From Centropus unirufus (Eukaryota; Chordata; Aves; Cuculiformes; Centropidae), in contig VYZI01000113.1 in assembly GCA_013397695.1 (NCBI GenBank), forward strand, positions 494,023-558,022: DNA of 64,000 nt, in the 5' to 3' direction. Position 1 is the stretch's first letter, and every line of letters starts with the position of its first letter. Positions 12,561 through 25,700 of this stretch are shown here, piece after piece. The notes beneath the pieces were generated by a model, which was not told the DNA's origin, did not search any database, and worked only from the letters and a program-made list of their open reading frames with translations. The translations under genes were made by a program, and so were the position numbers.

Positions 12561-15000
12561 ACAGATTTTAATTGTTTTAGAAAAGTGTGCGTAGTATTGC
12601 TATATGATTCAAGGGATCCCTTCACATCTGTATTCCCTGAAGAATCTTTACTTTCTTTAAATAGATTAACCTTTGTTGTTAATTTTGTTTTTTTCTAAAC
12701 TCAGAAAATTTTTATGTAGACCTGCATATGGAGATGATAAAAAATAAGGTTAAGGATTAATATTGAAATATACTGAGGAGAAAAAGTACTACATTCTTTC
12801 AGAATCAACTAATCTGATTTGCATTAAGAAATTTTATGTCTTTCTGCTTCTTCTTCTCCGTTTCTGAAATGATGGGAATTATTACCATTATATATTCTCT
12901 ATTTAGAGTCAAATGAGTTCCAAATGTTTTACTGATAAGTAAAAGGAGATAGACATGAATGTTCTGGCAAACAGGGCTGAGATTTGTGAAGGCTTACTTA
13001 TCAACGACTTTGAAGTCATTTGGGGATCCATATGTAAAGATGATGATATCTGTGAAAAAGTCTTTGCAGGATCCTACACTGAGTTGGGATGTTGCTTAGT
13101 GTCAGTCATAATAATCAGCATACAGGTCTCAATAAGAATACATAGTTAATTACCTTGAAACTTTTTTTGGAGTCATCTGTGATTTACAGGTTTTGAGAAT
13201 GAGATAGAAATTAGGCTGAAGTCAAAGAGGCAATGCTCTGTATAAACTGAGAAGCAAAAGTAGAACAACAAGCCTTGTTCCATTGTAGGTTTACTAATAA
13301 CACAGTCTTTAGCCAATCAGGTCTTTTCCGACACTATTGTCTGGAGTCAGACAAAAATCTTTATTTTAGACTTTCATAAAAGACGATGGAAGATTCTTGT
13401 ATTTAGATGGGGTGTGAATCTGTGTTTTAAATGTGCAATAAGGACAGTTGCTGCTTGTAATTTCCCTGGAAGATCCCCTTTTTTTATTCAAATTCTGCTC
13501 AGATGCTATGATTGAAGCTATTTGTAATTTTTCTGTTTGGTGAACCATTTGCATGGGTTTTATTAATTCAGTTACAGAGCCATCCAAGCTAAATCTTTTG
13601 CTTTTATAGCATAAGAATTTATTGCAGAAATTCTAAATCTAGTGCACAGATAATTGAATGAGAGAAAATTTCTGTAGATGATAACTAACAAGGCACACTT
13701 GTCATATAGTTCATCAAATATGGAGGGAAAGGTGGTGAGAAATGGAGGACAAATGATAGTGGGAAGAGGTCAAATATGTTTACATTCAGAAAACTGTGGA
13801 ATAACAAATCTAGAGATCTCTTCAGCTCGATGTAATTGAAGAGGATTGTCTGAAAGTCTGAGACAATACTGTACGCTAGAGCACAAATATTGGGTGGTAT
13901 CTCCTACAGTCTTTGGCATCTAACTCAATCTTTGCTCAAAAAGCTATACAGGGCAAGGAAAGAATTTCTTTTTTATAAGGAGATTAAATATCGTGCAGAT
14001 TCCTTTCTTGTGCATCATGTAAGTCATCATCAAGCTACCAGAACTCTCAGCTCAGCACAGGAGCAAAGAATAGGTATTTTTGAAGAAATAAAAAACTTAT
14101 GCTAGAACTCAACATGCCTAAAAATTTTTGTTTGCACCATAGGACTTCTTCATGTAACTACTAAAGATATCAAATTGAGATCTACAGACTTTCCTATAAT
14201 ATCTTCAATTGCTTACAATTTATTCTTCAGATACCTGGGCTGTGGGTTCTCTGAATTTTTATTTCATCAATTCAGAAATGCAAGGTTGGCTTAGTGTATG
14301 TATATCTTGTTTATAATTGTTTTCTTGTAAAATGTGCTCAAGCAGTTACCAACAATCAAGTAAAAAAAATTTGAATCATTTCCATTGAGACTTGTCTCAC
14401 TCTAATGTGAATATAAAGGACAAATGAATCCATTCAATAGTTATTTTTATTCCATGTAAGTATTAAAACCATTCTTTTTATAACAATAACCAATAGAGTT
14501 ATCAAAATCAGTGTTACATAAAACTTTCCTCAGTTGTTGACAGATTGGAATGTATTAGGTTAATATGAGTTGATCAATATGTCTTAATTACAAATGGAAA
14601 ATTGAGTTCTCTGTATAGACTAGAGGCCTCAACCAAAAATCCTCACCTAGAAATAAATTTTGCTTGGTCTCTAAAATCTGAGGTTTAACCAGTAATATTT
14701 CTTTCAGTAACAGGCTTAATTTTAATTTTAGCCTACTTCATTATCTATTTCTTACAAGAAAAAAATCTTAGCTTTTCAAAATCCCTAGAGTGTAACAGCA
14801 GTTTTCTTAACATCTCTGTATAATGTATTCTGTCATTGTTTTACAGTTATCTATTGTTCAGTAACATACACAGATTTTTCCTCCCTCAAAAGGTACCAGA
14901 TAATAATTGTATTCTATAGATTCAACTTGATTTAAGATTAGCACTTTATCTAGGAGATGTAGTGAGCCATGTGGCTTAGCATATGTGTGTCAATAGCATC
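12561..15000. other. Gene-free AT-rich DNA
   Basis: No gene, exon series or repeat family recognised. The open frames near 12955, 13366 and 13890 (64-73 codons) show no domain motif. Confidence 0.6.
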
Positions 15001-15016
15001 ATATATATATATATAT
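15001..15016. repeat. (AT)8 microsatellite
   Basis: A pure AT dinucleotide run of eight units. Confidence 0.95.
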
Positions 15017-18000
15017 GATAGATTAAAGCTATTATAAAAGATAATGTCTCTATTATGAGTGGAAAAGAAAATGCAGTTTATGGTAGGAAAAACATCCACT
15101 GGGAATTCTGTCTATATAAATCTCAGACCGTTATCTGATTATGCTTTCTTGAAACACTATGACAACAAAGGTATCCACAGAGGGCACAAATTTGTGGTCT
15201 GAGCTTTTTAGTCTCTTTCAAATTTGCCAAGGACTTGGATATATATTTGAGAATTCTTGTTATTAAATCCTATTCAGCAATTAAAAATGGATGAGTGCAT
15301 GTTACGTTTAATTCCTGACAATTTATGGGACAGAAGAATCAGGACATTAGTCTTAAATACCTACTGCAGAACAAAGGAATGGTCTTCTGCTGAAATACAG
15401 CAAGAAAAAAATATCAGAATATTTTCACCTGTCTAAGTTTCTTGGGAGCCCAGCAGCATCTCTTGGAGGCTATTTTTGTGACAAGGTAGAAGAGTTGCAA
15501 AGAAAAATTTGGTGAATGTTTTTATGAGGAACACAAAAGCATCATATCACAAATAATAGGGGTTCTGATACAGCATTCAGATAACATTGTATCTGCACTA
15601 AACTGTTTGGTTCACTATACTGCCAAAAGACAAACTGAGAGGCTTCCTGACAAAAGGAACAGAAACAATCTGAGGGTGGAAAGTCAGGTAAGAGATAAAA
15701 CTGACAAAACCCATAACTGAGCTTACTTCCTATTAATTTTGCTTATGTAGTCTATAATAAAAGGGAATGTGATAGTGTTCTCCAAGCTAGACATTAAATT
15801 TGAGTAATAAGATACAACATTCTCAACCCCTGGCAGGCATAAGGACTTGCATTTCACGAAGTTTCTGTTTTCAGTCTGAAAACACCATTACTGTGGCTTA
15901 TTTCATTTGAGAAGTCTAAACTCATTGTGACAGAAAACACCAGTAGGTGCTCTCTCAGGTACAGTTATTGTAGTAGGATGGTAAGGTAAGTCAGGTCTCT
16001 TACAGAGAATAATTACTTCTTTTAAATAAATTATAGAGAAGATTGAATAGACTGTCAACAACATGTTAATCTCCTTCAATTCTGCTGCCAGTAACTGTTC
16101 CCTACAGACCATAGAAGAGACTCTGATTTGACTTTCAGATGACTGGCCATCTGTTTTGTGAACATCTTGTATTAATTGTCTGAAGGAGTAGAAATTTGGC
16201 AAGCACATGTAGCTTAACCCACCCATTTGTTCATGTGAGCTGCATCATTAGTGGTATCCTATCTGTAGTCCACAGTTGTCTCTCCCTTTTGCAAGTCTGA
16301 AGTAATTATGTGTGGGTAACACACAGCCTGTCACACCAGTGAAGTAAATTGTTAATACTATCTCATATTTCTGTAATCTGCCTGTCAAATGATTGCTCAT
16401 AACAAGGGAAAGAATAATATTTGTAGGGTCCCTCCTGTAATGTACTGAAAATAGGTGAACCACTGCTCTCTATCTGACAAAATCTTATGTGAAGGTTATG
16501 GGTTTTTTCCATATGTAGGTAGCCCTTTGTCTTCAATAAAGTTGGCTTTCAAAATGGGAGAAATACAGATGTTATTAGTGGTGCAGCTACCCTAGAGTTG
16601 TGAAGTTCTGATCACTGATTTCGTATCCTAGATATTACTGATATAATGCTGATATAATCAATAACAAGATCTTGTTAATCCATCTGATTATTTCAGGCGA
16701 ATGTGATGCTACAATTAGGGGCAAGACATAAAGTCACACTGAAATGAACACATCCAATGGCTTTTGTTGGAGTTTTTCTCTTTTAAATAAAATTGTTCAG
16801 CTCTCTAAATTGTTATGAGGACCATAAGGGCTCAATTTATCGGTTCAAGAAAGCATTTAGTTAAATTATCTCTTTACTTTCAGAAAAGGAAACAAATGGT
16901 AGAAGTTTGAAGCCTTGAAATATCACCATCACATTTGCATTTGGTACATTTCATGGCATGCAGGCAGGGGCTACATTAAAGTGGGGTAAGTAATGCTGTA
17001 ATCATGATTTTAAACAAATTAATTCATCTTCCTGAAATGGAGAAGTCTGGAAACAGACTTCTTGTTAACATTATTAGCAGTACATTGTATTTCTAGCGGT
17101 TAAAACAAAATTTCAAAAAAGGCAAAAGATCAATCAGTTATGTTTCACATATCTACCCTAAGAACTGAGACATAACAATATAAGTGCAGCTAATTAAAAG
17201 GTTCTTCAAGAACACAGGATTTATTTAATGCCTCAGCACTAGAGGATTATGTCCATGCTTTTCTTATTGTCAATGAACATGTAAACAAGATTTAACTGAG
17301 GTTCACAGTAAAGAGAAAAAGAAACTACCCTAGAAAAAAATCAGCCAAGACCTGTATTTGTACACTTAAAATATAGCTATTAAATTTTCTGAGACAATGA
17401 GAGCCAATAAAATATCTCTCTCTTTCAGATGTTTGACTAGTAACTTTCTTAAAAATATTTTCTGCAATTTATTTTGGTTTTTTTATTTTGAAGATGCAGC
17501 TTTCCTGAAATATATGAAAAGGATGCATGTCATCATCTATTGTCATACATTATGGCATACAAATATGATTTAATGTTGCACAAAATCTTTGTGTTAATTT
17601 TGGTTTTCCTATTTGCAGTTCTGCACTTCAGCTGTAAAAGAACTTCTGTGTCCATCTTGCCACTATATGTGAACAAACTATTACCTGACTTAACCTTGAG
17701 ATCTGTTTTTTTAAGAACATAGTGTGTAACACAGCATGAAAATTCATAATGACTACTAATAATTGATATGAAGGTTATTGTGACTGTTTGACACAGTTTT
17801 AACCTAAGAAAATGTGTGGTGAGATGGACATAATTTAAGGAATGTTTTTAAAGACTTTTTTCAAATATTTATTTGAATTAAGAATTTCTCCCTAAGTTCA
17901 CATTTAGTGTTTTAATTTGGTATATAATTTATGCACCTACTTTAATGCATTTTGTGCACACCGTATTGTCTCTTAATAGTATATGTTCTCATTTTGGAAA

Positions 18001-20171
18001 TGCTTAATTTTCTGAGATAAGGACTCAGCATTAATCGCATATACTTAAAATATATTTTTTTAAGTCCTCTTTTATGAAGCTTTATAGCATACTGGAGATT
18101 CCTCTGGTTGCTCTTCCTCATTGTCTTTCCTTGTGTGAACTTGGATGAGCAGATGATTTCTGAGGGGAACAAACATGGTAACAGAGGGGTGTCTGATCTC
18201 TTATAATTCAGTTAAATATGGTCCATGGTGGTACAGGGGAGAAGGCAGTTTTGCTTTGAGCAGACCTTTCTCTTACAACGTCTTTGAAATAACCTCTGTA
18301 GGCAGGAGCAATGATGCTACAGTAAAAAACTCAGCTTCAAGGGTGAGAATAGTCCCAAAACCATGGGCTGGCAGATTTTCACAGCATCTAGAAGCACTGT
18401 ATTAGAAATCCATGCTGAGTTCACAAAGCCACAGTGTGGCATCTACATAAGACATCTCCTCAGCCTGGCAGATCATGTGATTCTGCTAGGTAATTAGTCA
18501 TCATCAGCTAAAAACAAATCCTTTAGACAAACTTAAGAAAAATACATATAAACACAACTTCAAATTTAAAGATGGAAGTTGTGGATAAGCATTCTAAATT
18601 TTCAAGTATCTGGTAAGTAATCACTGGAGGAAAGTAAGGACCTTAATTAAAGAGAATGTTTTCCTTCCCTTCCACATCTTTTTGATGGAAGTCTTAAAAA
18701 TATACAAACAAACAAACTTAAAAGATTTTATTTGTGATATCAGCAAGGAATATGGTACTAAAAGGGTTCACTGTGCTCACCAGGAATATTTGCATCTTTA
18801 AAAGAAGCCATTACCTGTCAGTTTTCTGTCCTTTTCTTTCTCATATTTATGTATAATGTGTACATCTGTATATGAGGTTTTTAATTATACTGTCTTTGTC
18901 TTCTTACATGAATGAACTGGTAACCAATGAATAAGTGGCATAAATTACTCAAAATGTCCATCTGCAAATTAGAGGTATAATCAATGCCCAAATATGTCAG
19001 AAAAACTTGTTTTGAAAAGCACAAGTTTATATCTATAAATTAGGAAAAAAAAGCATCCTTCAGAGAATATAAATAGCAGTATATAACTCTAAATATATTA
19101 ATCCATTTTGATTCTGCAACCACATTGTTAGAATTCCATCGAAGCCCAGTAGGAACAATGGGAGTAATATAAATTATGCAAATGTATGTATGTTTCTAAT
19201 TGGGATGTGTTTTCTGATCTGGTAATATCTGACAATTGTTACTTCAGAAGGATGATATAGAGAGTCACAGTTTTGAGGACATGACCAACCCCACCATCCC
19301 CCCAAAAAATCCCATCATTTTAGAACTAAAAGTCTCAATAGTTGTTAAAGTCTTCAATTCAAGTTGAGTGTAGACAAGTGCTCAGTATTTCCTCCCAAAG
19401 AACTTGCAGGATTTTAACTTTATATGCAAGAATCATTATTAAAATCAGATAAAAGCACTGTAATAGTAACAACAACAACAAAAATAAAAGTCGCACTCTT
19501 ATAATGTGTGTTAAAAAGTTGGATTTTTTTCTCTTCCTTAAAAATAAAGTAAATGTTTAGGATTATCATTTTAGGAAAAAAAATGTTGAAATGAATTTTG
19601 AAAGAAGCATTGTTTTTCCTTAGTGGTAGTTTTGTTTGGGGTATTTTCGTTTTGTGGTTTTATGTTGGGTTTGATTGGTTTGTTTGTTTGATTTATTCTG
19701 TCTTGGGAGAGATTTTTTTTTAAAGAGCATTGATTGCTCACTTTGATCTTGAAAAGTGTGAACAGTTTTATCTTCATTAGGGTTAGGTGAGGGAATGCAT
19801 AAAGAAAAATCGATCTCAAGCAAAAATAAAGAACCTAGAGGAAAAAGGGCATAAAAGTCAATCTTTGACTTGAGTACCATTGTGTTTCTCTTTCATGCTC
19901 TTAAGTTTGTGTTTTAGATCAAATATATTAATCCTTTTAATATCTTCCATGTGAATTAACACTTAGTTTTCCTCATGCCTTTTTTTTAGTTGCTTGCTTT
20001 AGTTGTGAATAATATTGATGGACAAGTTTCTATGATAATGACCCTGAAGTTCATATTCTCCTGTTCAGAAGCATCACATCTAGTAGGAAATAGATATTTA
20101 AGATTGTATAGGAGAGGAAAAATCCCTTAACATAAATTGTTTGCACACTATGCTGTCTCTGTTAGAGTGTA
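15017..20171. other. Mostly gene-free AT-rich DNA
   Basis: Apart from the open minus-strand frame at 15903-16472, I see no gene or recognisable repeat. There is a run of CAA units near 19468 and an alternating T/G-rich stretch at 19620-19695, both low complexity. Confidence 0.55.
15903..16472 (-). other. Long minus-strand open frame with two adjacent stops
   Basis: One minus-strand frame stays open for about 190 codons except for an adjacent TAA-TGA pair near 16241-16246. The upper part (16463-16248) opens with GTG, not ATG. The lower part (16226-15903, 107 codons) contains ATG codons. I recognise no domain. In DNA this AT-rich, such a run is long but not impossible by chance. A decayed gene or retroviral fragment is the alternative. 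No splice context or neighbouring homologous sequence supports a functional gene. Confidence 0.2.
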
Positions 20172-20753
20172 TGTGGTGGGTTGAACCTGGCTGAATGCCA
20201 GGTGTCCAGGATGCAGTTCTATCACTTAGCCTCCTCAGCTGGATGGAATGGACAGGAGAGAGAACATATAATGAAAGGGTCACGGGTCATGATAGGACAG
20301 AGAGAGATCATCCACCAATTATCATCTCAGGAAGAAGAAAGACATGATTTGGGAAAACTAGTTTAATTTATTATCAAATGAATCAGAGTAAGATAATGAG
20401 AAAACAAAGCCAAATCCTAAAATACTTTCCATCCATCCCTGCCTTCTTCCCAGGTCTAACTGCACCCCGAAGTCTCTATCTTCTCACCCCTGGTTGTGCA
20501 GGGAGACAGGGAACCCGGGTTGCGGTTAGCTCATCTCATGTTGTTTCTGCTGCTGCTTCTTCAAGGGAGGGACTCCTCACACTCTTCCCCTCTTCAGCAT
20601 GGGGTCCTTCCCATGGGAGACAGTCCTCCTCAGACTTCTCCCGTTAATTCTTCCTATGGCTTCATGTATGAAGAGCTATAGCCATAGTAGCTCTTCATGA
20701 ACTTCTCCAGTATGTGTCCACTCTGTAGGATGTAGTGCCTCAGGATCAGACCC
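20172..20753 (+). mobile_element. Truncated LTR of a second avian endogenous retrovirus
   Basis: The element begins TGTGGTGGGTTGAACCTGGC, then GCCAGGTGTCCAGGATGCAG, and continues through CTCCTCAGCTGGATGGAATG, a GTTTAATTTATTATCAA block and the CT-rich, CTCCAG...GGTCC-type tandem units at 20595-20753. From memory this is the 5' two-thirds of a common bird LTR that starts TGTGGTGGGTTGA. The last units match the internal short repeats of that LTR. Beyond about 20754 the resemblance stops, so the 3' end is lost or replaced. No retroviral coding region is adjacent. It is less AT-rich than its surroundings, as expected for an insertion. Confidence 0.8.
20668..20698. repeat. Perfect 10-bp inverted repeat inside the LTR
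   Basis: ATGAAGAGCT at 20668-20677 and AGCTCTTCAT at 20689-20698 are exact reverse complements separated by 11 bases. They probably arose from two decayed copies of the LTR's internal short repeat. Confidence 0.85.
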
Positions 20754-21065
20754 TAGAGAGATGGGGGACAAATATTGGTGAGGCTTGGGAAGGGCTTTAT
20801 TTCCCACATGTCCTGAGAAACAGGAATGTTTTTTCTTAAGACTGTCCCTGTTTCAAGAAGGTGTCTGCGAAGATACTCTTCTCCTGTCTGTGTTAATCTG
20901 TTTGCAGACAAGCTGTACCTGTAATAACCTCTGTGTGCCTGGGAGGATGTAGTGCTCAGGCTTATTCCTGGTGAAACCTGGAAACATGACAGGAGCAGCC
21001 TCAGCTAGCCTCAGGAAAGATGGGACATCTGCATTGTTCAGTCCACTGGGGTTGACTGCCTACTA
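20754..21065. other. GC-richer segment of unknown origin
   Basis: These 300 bases abut the truncated LTR and are visibly richer in G and C than the flanks, returning to AT-rich near 21065. They contain no open frame of note. They could be a diverged end of the same LTR, its internal region, or another repeat. I do not recognise them. Confidence 0.35.
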
Positions 21066-22292
21066 TATCTGAATTAAATATTCAAAGTTTACCTGCTAAT
21101 CTTCACATTTCAAACCACTAGTCTGTGAGCGCTCCCAGGTATCATATTTTTTTAGAGAAAGGGGGGAGGGAGGGCTGCAGGGTGGTTTGCTGTGTACTTT
21201 TGTGGGAAATTGCTGTTTTTATCTGGAATTACTGGATTTTTTTCTACTTATTCTGTCATTGTTATGGATCATCCTTGGAGTGGGGTTAAGAGAAAAAGAG
21301 TTACTAGAAGACATTAAACATGGACATGCAACTATCTGTTCTGTTGTCTCTCTCAGAGAATTTCCACTTCTGCTTTCCATTTTTTCATTCTGTGGGACTT
21401 AGTTTTAAAAAAATACACAAACCATAACACATTTTGCCCTTAGCAGATCTGAGTTTAAATCATTCCACTGCTGTACTGAAGGAGATTAAGAAAAATCAGT
21501 ACTAGGATAGCAGGGGTGTTTATGTTCTCTGGCAAACTTTAAAAAATAAATAGAACATAAAAAAACCCCGTAATGTTAGCATTGTCATGTAAAAACATCT
21601 TAGGTATGCCGCATGCCTTTACTGTTACAAAAAATTGCTTACCAGTATTTATTGTTTCTGTATTTTAAGGAACAAAAATTGAATGGGAAGCAGGATTTTT
21701 TTCAGGGAAAAAGTAATGTCTTGAACACTTCAGGGAACAAAATGCAAGATCTGATCATTATGAAAGATATCACAAGATAATCACAACACAGGCAAATCGA
21801 GATATGTAGATCAGAATTGCAACCTAATATCACTAAGCCTTCAGGTATATGAAACTTTTATGGTATTCACACACCCTTGAAAAGGCTTATTCTTGTTTTT
21901 AAAAGCTTTTTTGTTACTTTGGAGGTAAAGTATTCTCTGTGATACAGGATAATGACAGTCTCATTTTAGATGGCTATATAGAAGCTTCTTGGTTCATGAA
22001 CTCTCTTTACATTCATAAAGCTCTCCCAAAACCCAATTATTTTAAGCACAAAAATAGAGGAAAACAATGGTAATCAATATTCAAGAGTTGGATTTAATGT
22101 GAAAAACAGGTGGACTTCACATCAGTACATTCTTCTGCTTGACTTTTGCACTTGTCCAATTAGTGATTCATCCTTTAAGGGAAAGATAAATTTGAAAGAA
22201 GCTTTATATAGCTTTTTCTTTTTAAATGATCTGATCAATGATACCTTTCCTTTTTCCCAAATTAAGTTCTTGAAAATTTTGAGAGCTCTTAC
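21066..22292. other. Gene-free AT-rich DNA
   Basis: No gene or repeat family recognised. A purine-rich patch (GGGGGGAGGGAGGG) lies at 21161-21174. Confidence 0.6.
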
Positions 22293-22469
22293 TCTTGGTA
22301 AATCTTTATAGTAGTAGAAGAGATTTTCTTAGACTTCTCTGAATCTGTCAAACTGCTCAAAATCTGTAAGATTTTCAGGTAAATCTCCTGAGCCATTGAC
22401 ACAGAGATCCTGTACTTCAATGTTCTTCCCAAATGCCTGTTGCCAGTAACTACTGCTTCAGAAGGAAAT
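22293..22469 (-). other. Exon-like segment with splice-site consensus
   Basis: On the minus strand a pyrimidine-rich acceptor (TATGTTCTTTTCTTTAG, AG at 22471-22470) precedes 177 bases, a multiple of three, followed by a good donor (CAAGA then GTAAGAG, GT at 22292-22291). One frame is open across the whole segment and gives about 59 residues containing S-M-A-Q-E-I-Y-L-K-I-L-Q. A second frame, entered from an alternative acceptor (GAAGCAG, exon from 22452), reads N-L-T-D-F-E-Q-F-D-R-F and stops at 22329-22331. Neither is a family I recognise. No partner exons were found, so this may be a chance pseudo-exon. It is the best exon candidate I noticed. Confidence 0.2.
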
Positions 22470-22696
22470 CTAAAGAAAAGAACATATATTAAGCCACATA
22501 CAGTGTTTTTGAGGTTACTTTCCTGAGAAATCCACCAATTATGGGTCGCAAAAGAAGTTGCAAGTATTAAAGACAAAGTTCTCTTTCTTCCTTTCCACTC
22601 CTCTACATTTCCTTATTCTGTTGTGTTGTTCTGTGGCCATTACACTGTTCATTTGTTTTGATGGCATCATTTTACCTGATACACCAGGTAGTCAGT

Positions 22697-22710
22697 CCAG
22701 CAGAGGGCAG
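22697..22710 (+). promoter_or_regulatory. Candidate CTCF binding site
   Basis: CCAGCAGAGGGCAG fits the CTCF core consensus CCASNAGRKGGCR at every position. CTCF is the vertebrate insulator and loop-anchor protein. Occupancy cannot be judged from sequence alone. Confidence 0.45.
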
Positions 22711-25700
22711 AACTAGTACAACACAGTTTCAAATTTGCCTTGAGTTTATTCTTATAGTGGTTTTTTGCTCTCCCTTCAACCAACCAGTCTATTTTAACTG
22801 GCCATAGGAAAGTTACATACTACAAACTCAGTGTAAACACAGCTGATCTTACTGAAGCAAGAGTTTGACAATATACTGAGCCTCTAATGGCAATTTTTTT
22901 TCCAGCACTGTAGGAAAAATAGGGCCTGATGTTAGAGCATGTGAAATTAAGTAAGATGCTTTATGCGGGAGTTTGCTGATAAAGTGTGCCAGCAGACAAA
23001 TCCACATAGATTTTACAAACTGATCAAAGATGCTGGCTAGAGCAGGCCAACCTGTAAGCAAACTAGAAAATTGCTGCAAAAGCCAGTACCGTAGGAGTAG
23101 CATTTGAAGAGCCAGCTATAGATTGGTACTTTTGAATAGTAAGCATGTTAAACACAAATGTTGGAAAAGGGACCAAAAAGAATCATTTTGCTGATGGCAG
23201 CAGCCCATTTTCCATATTGTATCTCCTCTTTGTTGCAGTAATTACAACTTGCATAATTATAAATAAGTATTTGCAGAATATAATTTATATTTTTCTTTGA
23301 TTCTATAGCTCAAAATCTAGCTATTCAAACCCTACAAAAATGTGTTCACTGAGCACTAGGCAAAAATATATGCCTCAATACTGCCAGTTCTCATCTCCCT
23401 CCACAGCTCTCCCTGGAGAAGTGCAATGAAGTATCTCTTCCCTTGCAATACGGTAACATTAGATATTTTTATGCTTTGGTAATACTGCAAACTGCAGAGG
23501 AAATAAAATATATAGAATTTAATTGATTTTTAACACAGCCACCTCATAATTAGTTTTTGGAACGTTTCTGGCTTGGGTGAATTTTTTCAGTTTATTCAAG
23601 TTGATCTAGAGACCCATCTCTATTATTAATTTCCTTGGTTAAATCCTTATTTTTGTTATTTTTTTATAAAAAGTGGATTTTTTCATTAGAAAGTTCATTA
23701 GACAGAGTAGCATAAGAAAAGTATACAAAACATTTTAAAATTAACCATTTAAAATTGTATCTGTGATCTAGGAAATATATTCCATATTTAGCACATCAGA
23801 AAATGCTATTTAGTAGGATAAATAGAGTAATATATATAGTTGGATATATATAGTAATATCTAAGCTATAAATTTATCCAAACAAAATAAAATGAGTCAGG
23901 GGAAAAGGAAATAATAAACAGGAGAAAGTCCTAATTTTTCCTTTCAGCCCTGTGTGAGGGCTGGCATCTATGTAGGAGTCCTGGTGCTCTAACACCCTTG
24001 AGGTAAAAGAGAGTCAATTGCCAGTAGCAGACAATGTGAGTGTAATTGCACATGAGGTGGGTGAACAGGAGAATCCCATTGTGATTGCTTTCCCAACCAT
24101 CAAGCAAGTTTGACATAAGGCAAGCAAGGGATACATCTTGGACTTCACAGCTTCTGTCTGTGATTGTGTCATTTTCATAGAACATTCATAGTAATTTACA
24201 TCAAAAGCTTTTTTTTTAATTTTGAGAAACTTTCTGTTTTATTTGTCTGGGTTTTTTGTTTTTTTTCCAAACAGCAATGGAAAAATTCCAGCGCTGTTAC
24301 ACTAATAGCTTATCTTACCCATCCACATAGATAAATAACTAAAGACTCCAGGATGGACTACAGCCTTACAGAATTCCTGCAAATGTTTGTAAACTTTGAA
24401 TTTGTTTTATTATTGTTTCCACATTCAAATCTGAAATGCAGATCACATCCTAATAATAATTGTGTTTAAAGAGCTAGAATGTTTATTTGGAGAAAATCAA
24501 GTGAATGAAACGGAAATACGTTGGACTAGACCACTTTTATTTGCTCATTTTATGTTTCTTTCTGGAACAACTTTTCCTAGATGTTTGGGTGTTTGCATGA
24601 AATTTAAATTAGAGCTATTAGATTCGTGTATGCTCTCTGCTAATTTGATTCAGACAAAGACAGTTGCAGTAAATATATTTTCACCTAACTGATTCAGTGT
24701 TGTACATTGGCTTTTAGCCTGTTCATGATTTTGTTCACTGCAATTAGACAAAGTTTAAAATTCAGGGGACAATAAAACATTATCATAAATACAGGACTAC
24801 AACTTATACTTTGGCAGTTTTAGGCTGTTGCATGATACTTAGAAAATTTTTGTCATAACAATAAGAAAACAACTAAGGTTTGAAATAAAGGGAGAAAGGT
24901 GAAGGTCAAACTTGTTTTATAGATTACAATGCTAGCCTATCATCAGATTTTATAAAATACTGCTACTATGTTTTACTTTGCTAAATTCTTAAGAAAAATG
25001 GTAGGCAGTAATTTGGAAAAGCACTTCAGGAACAATTTAAACATAATCGGTTCTCTCCTAAAAAGAAGCAGTAATAGCTGTTAAATATATTGTCAATGCA
25101 TAATTTGGATTTTAATAGTGAAAGTATGCTGGTAAATACAGTTTTCTGCCTTTTTAAAGTATACATATAACACTTCAATATTGTATAGTAGTAGTGTTGT
25201 TATTAGTACTAATGTTCTGCTTCCAGCCCTTGCTGATTAACAAGCAGTCATACTTTTTTTCCTTTCTGCAGCTAATGTCACTACAAAAATAAAATTAGTT
25301 AGAATTAACACACTTTGAAAACAAAAGAAAAAGTATTTCACTTTAACGCATTTTCTTGCAAATTTTGCTTGTCGCATTCTCTAAGGAGCGTGCTATTCTT
25401 CCCACAATGTCTAAGAGTTCTCTACTGTAGTACTGCCCTCTGTAACATAAAATTAAACTGTGTCCAGAAAATAGGAATCATTATTCATGACTAAACATTC
25501 TTTCATATCCCCAGGCTTTCTTCCTGTATTCAAATTCATGCATTTGAGATGGCTTATACATGACCTATTATAACACCATAAAGTTATGTAAATGGTACAA
25601 GCACACAGCAAATGCATTCTCCATAGCTACACATGCAGTCATTTTACCTGATTTACTAACACAACTTAAAAATTGTAAGAAAATATAGAGGATCATTATT

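Noticed and set aside
20181..20681. Open frames of 61-89 codons on the plus strand
   Set aside because: They lie inside an LTR and are chance frames of a non-coding repeat.
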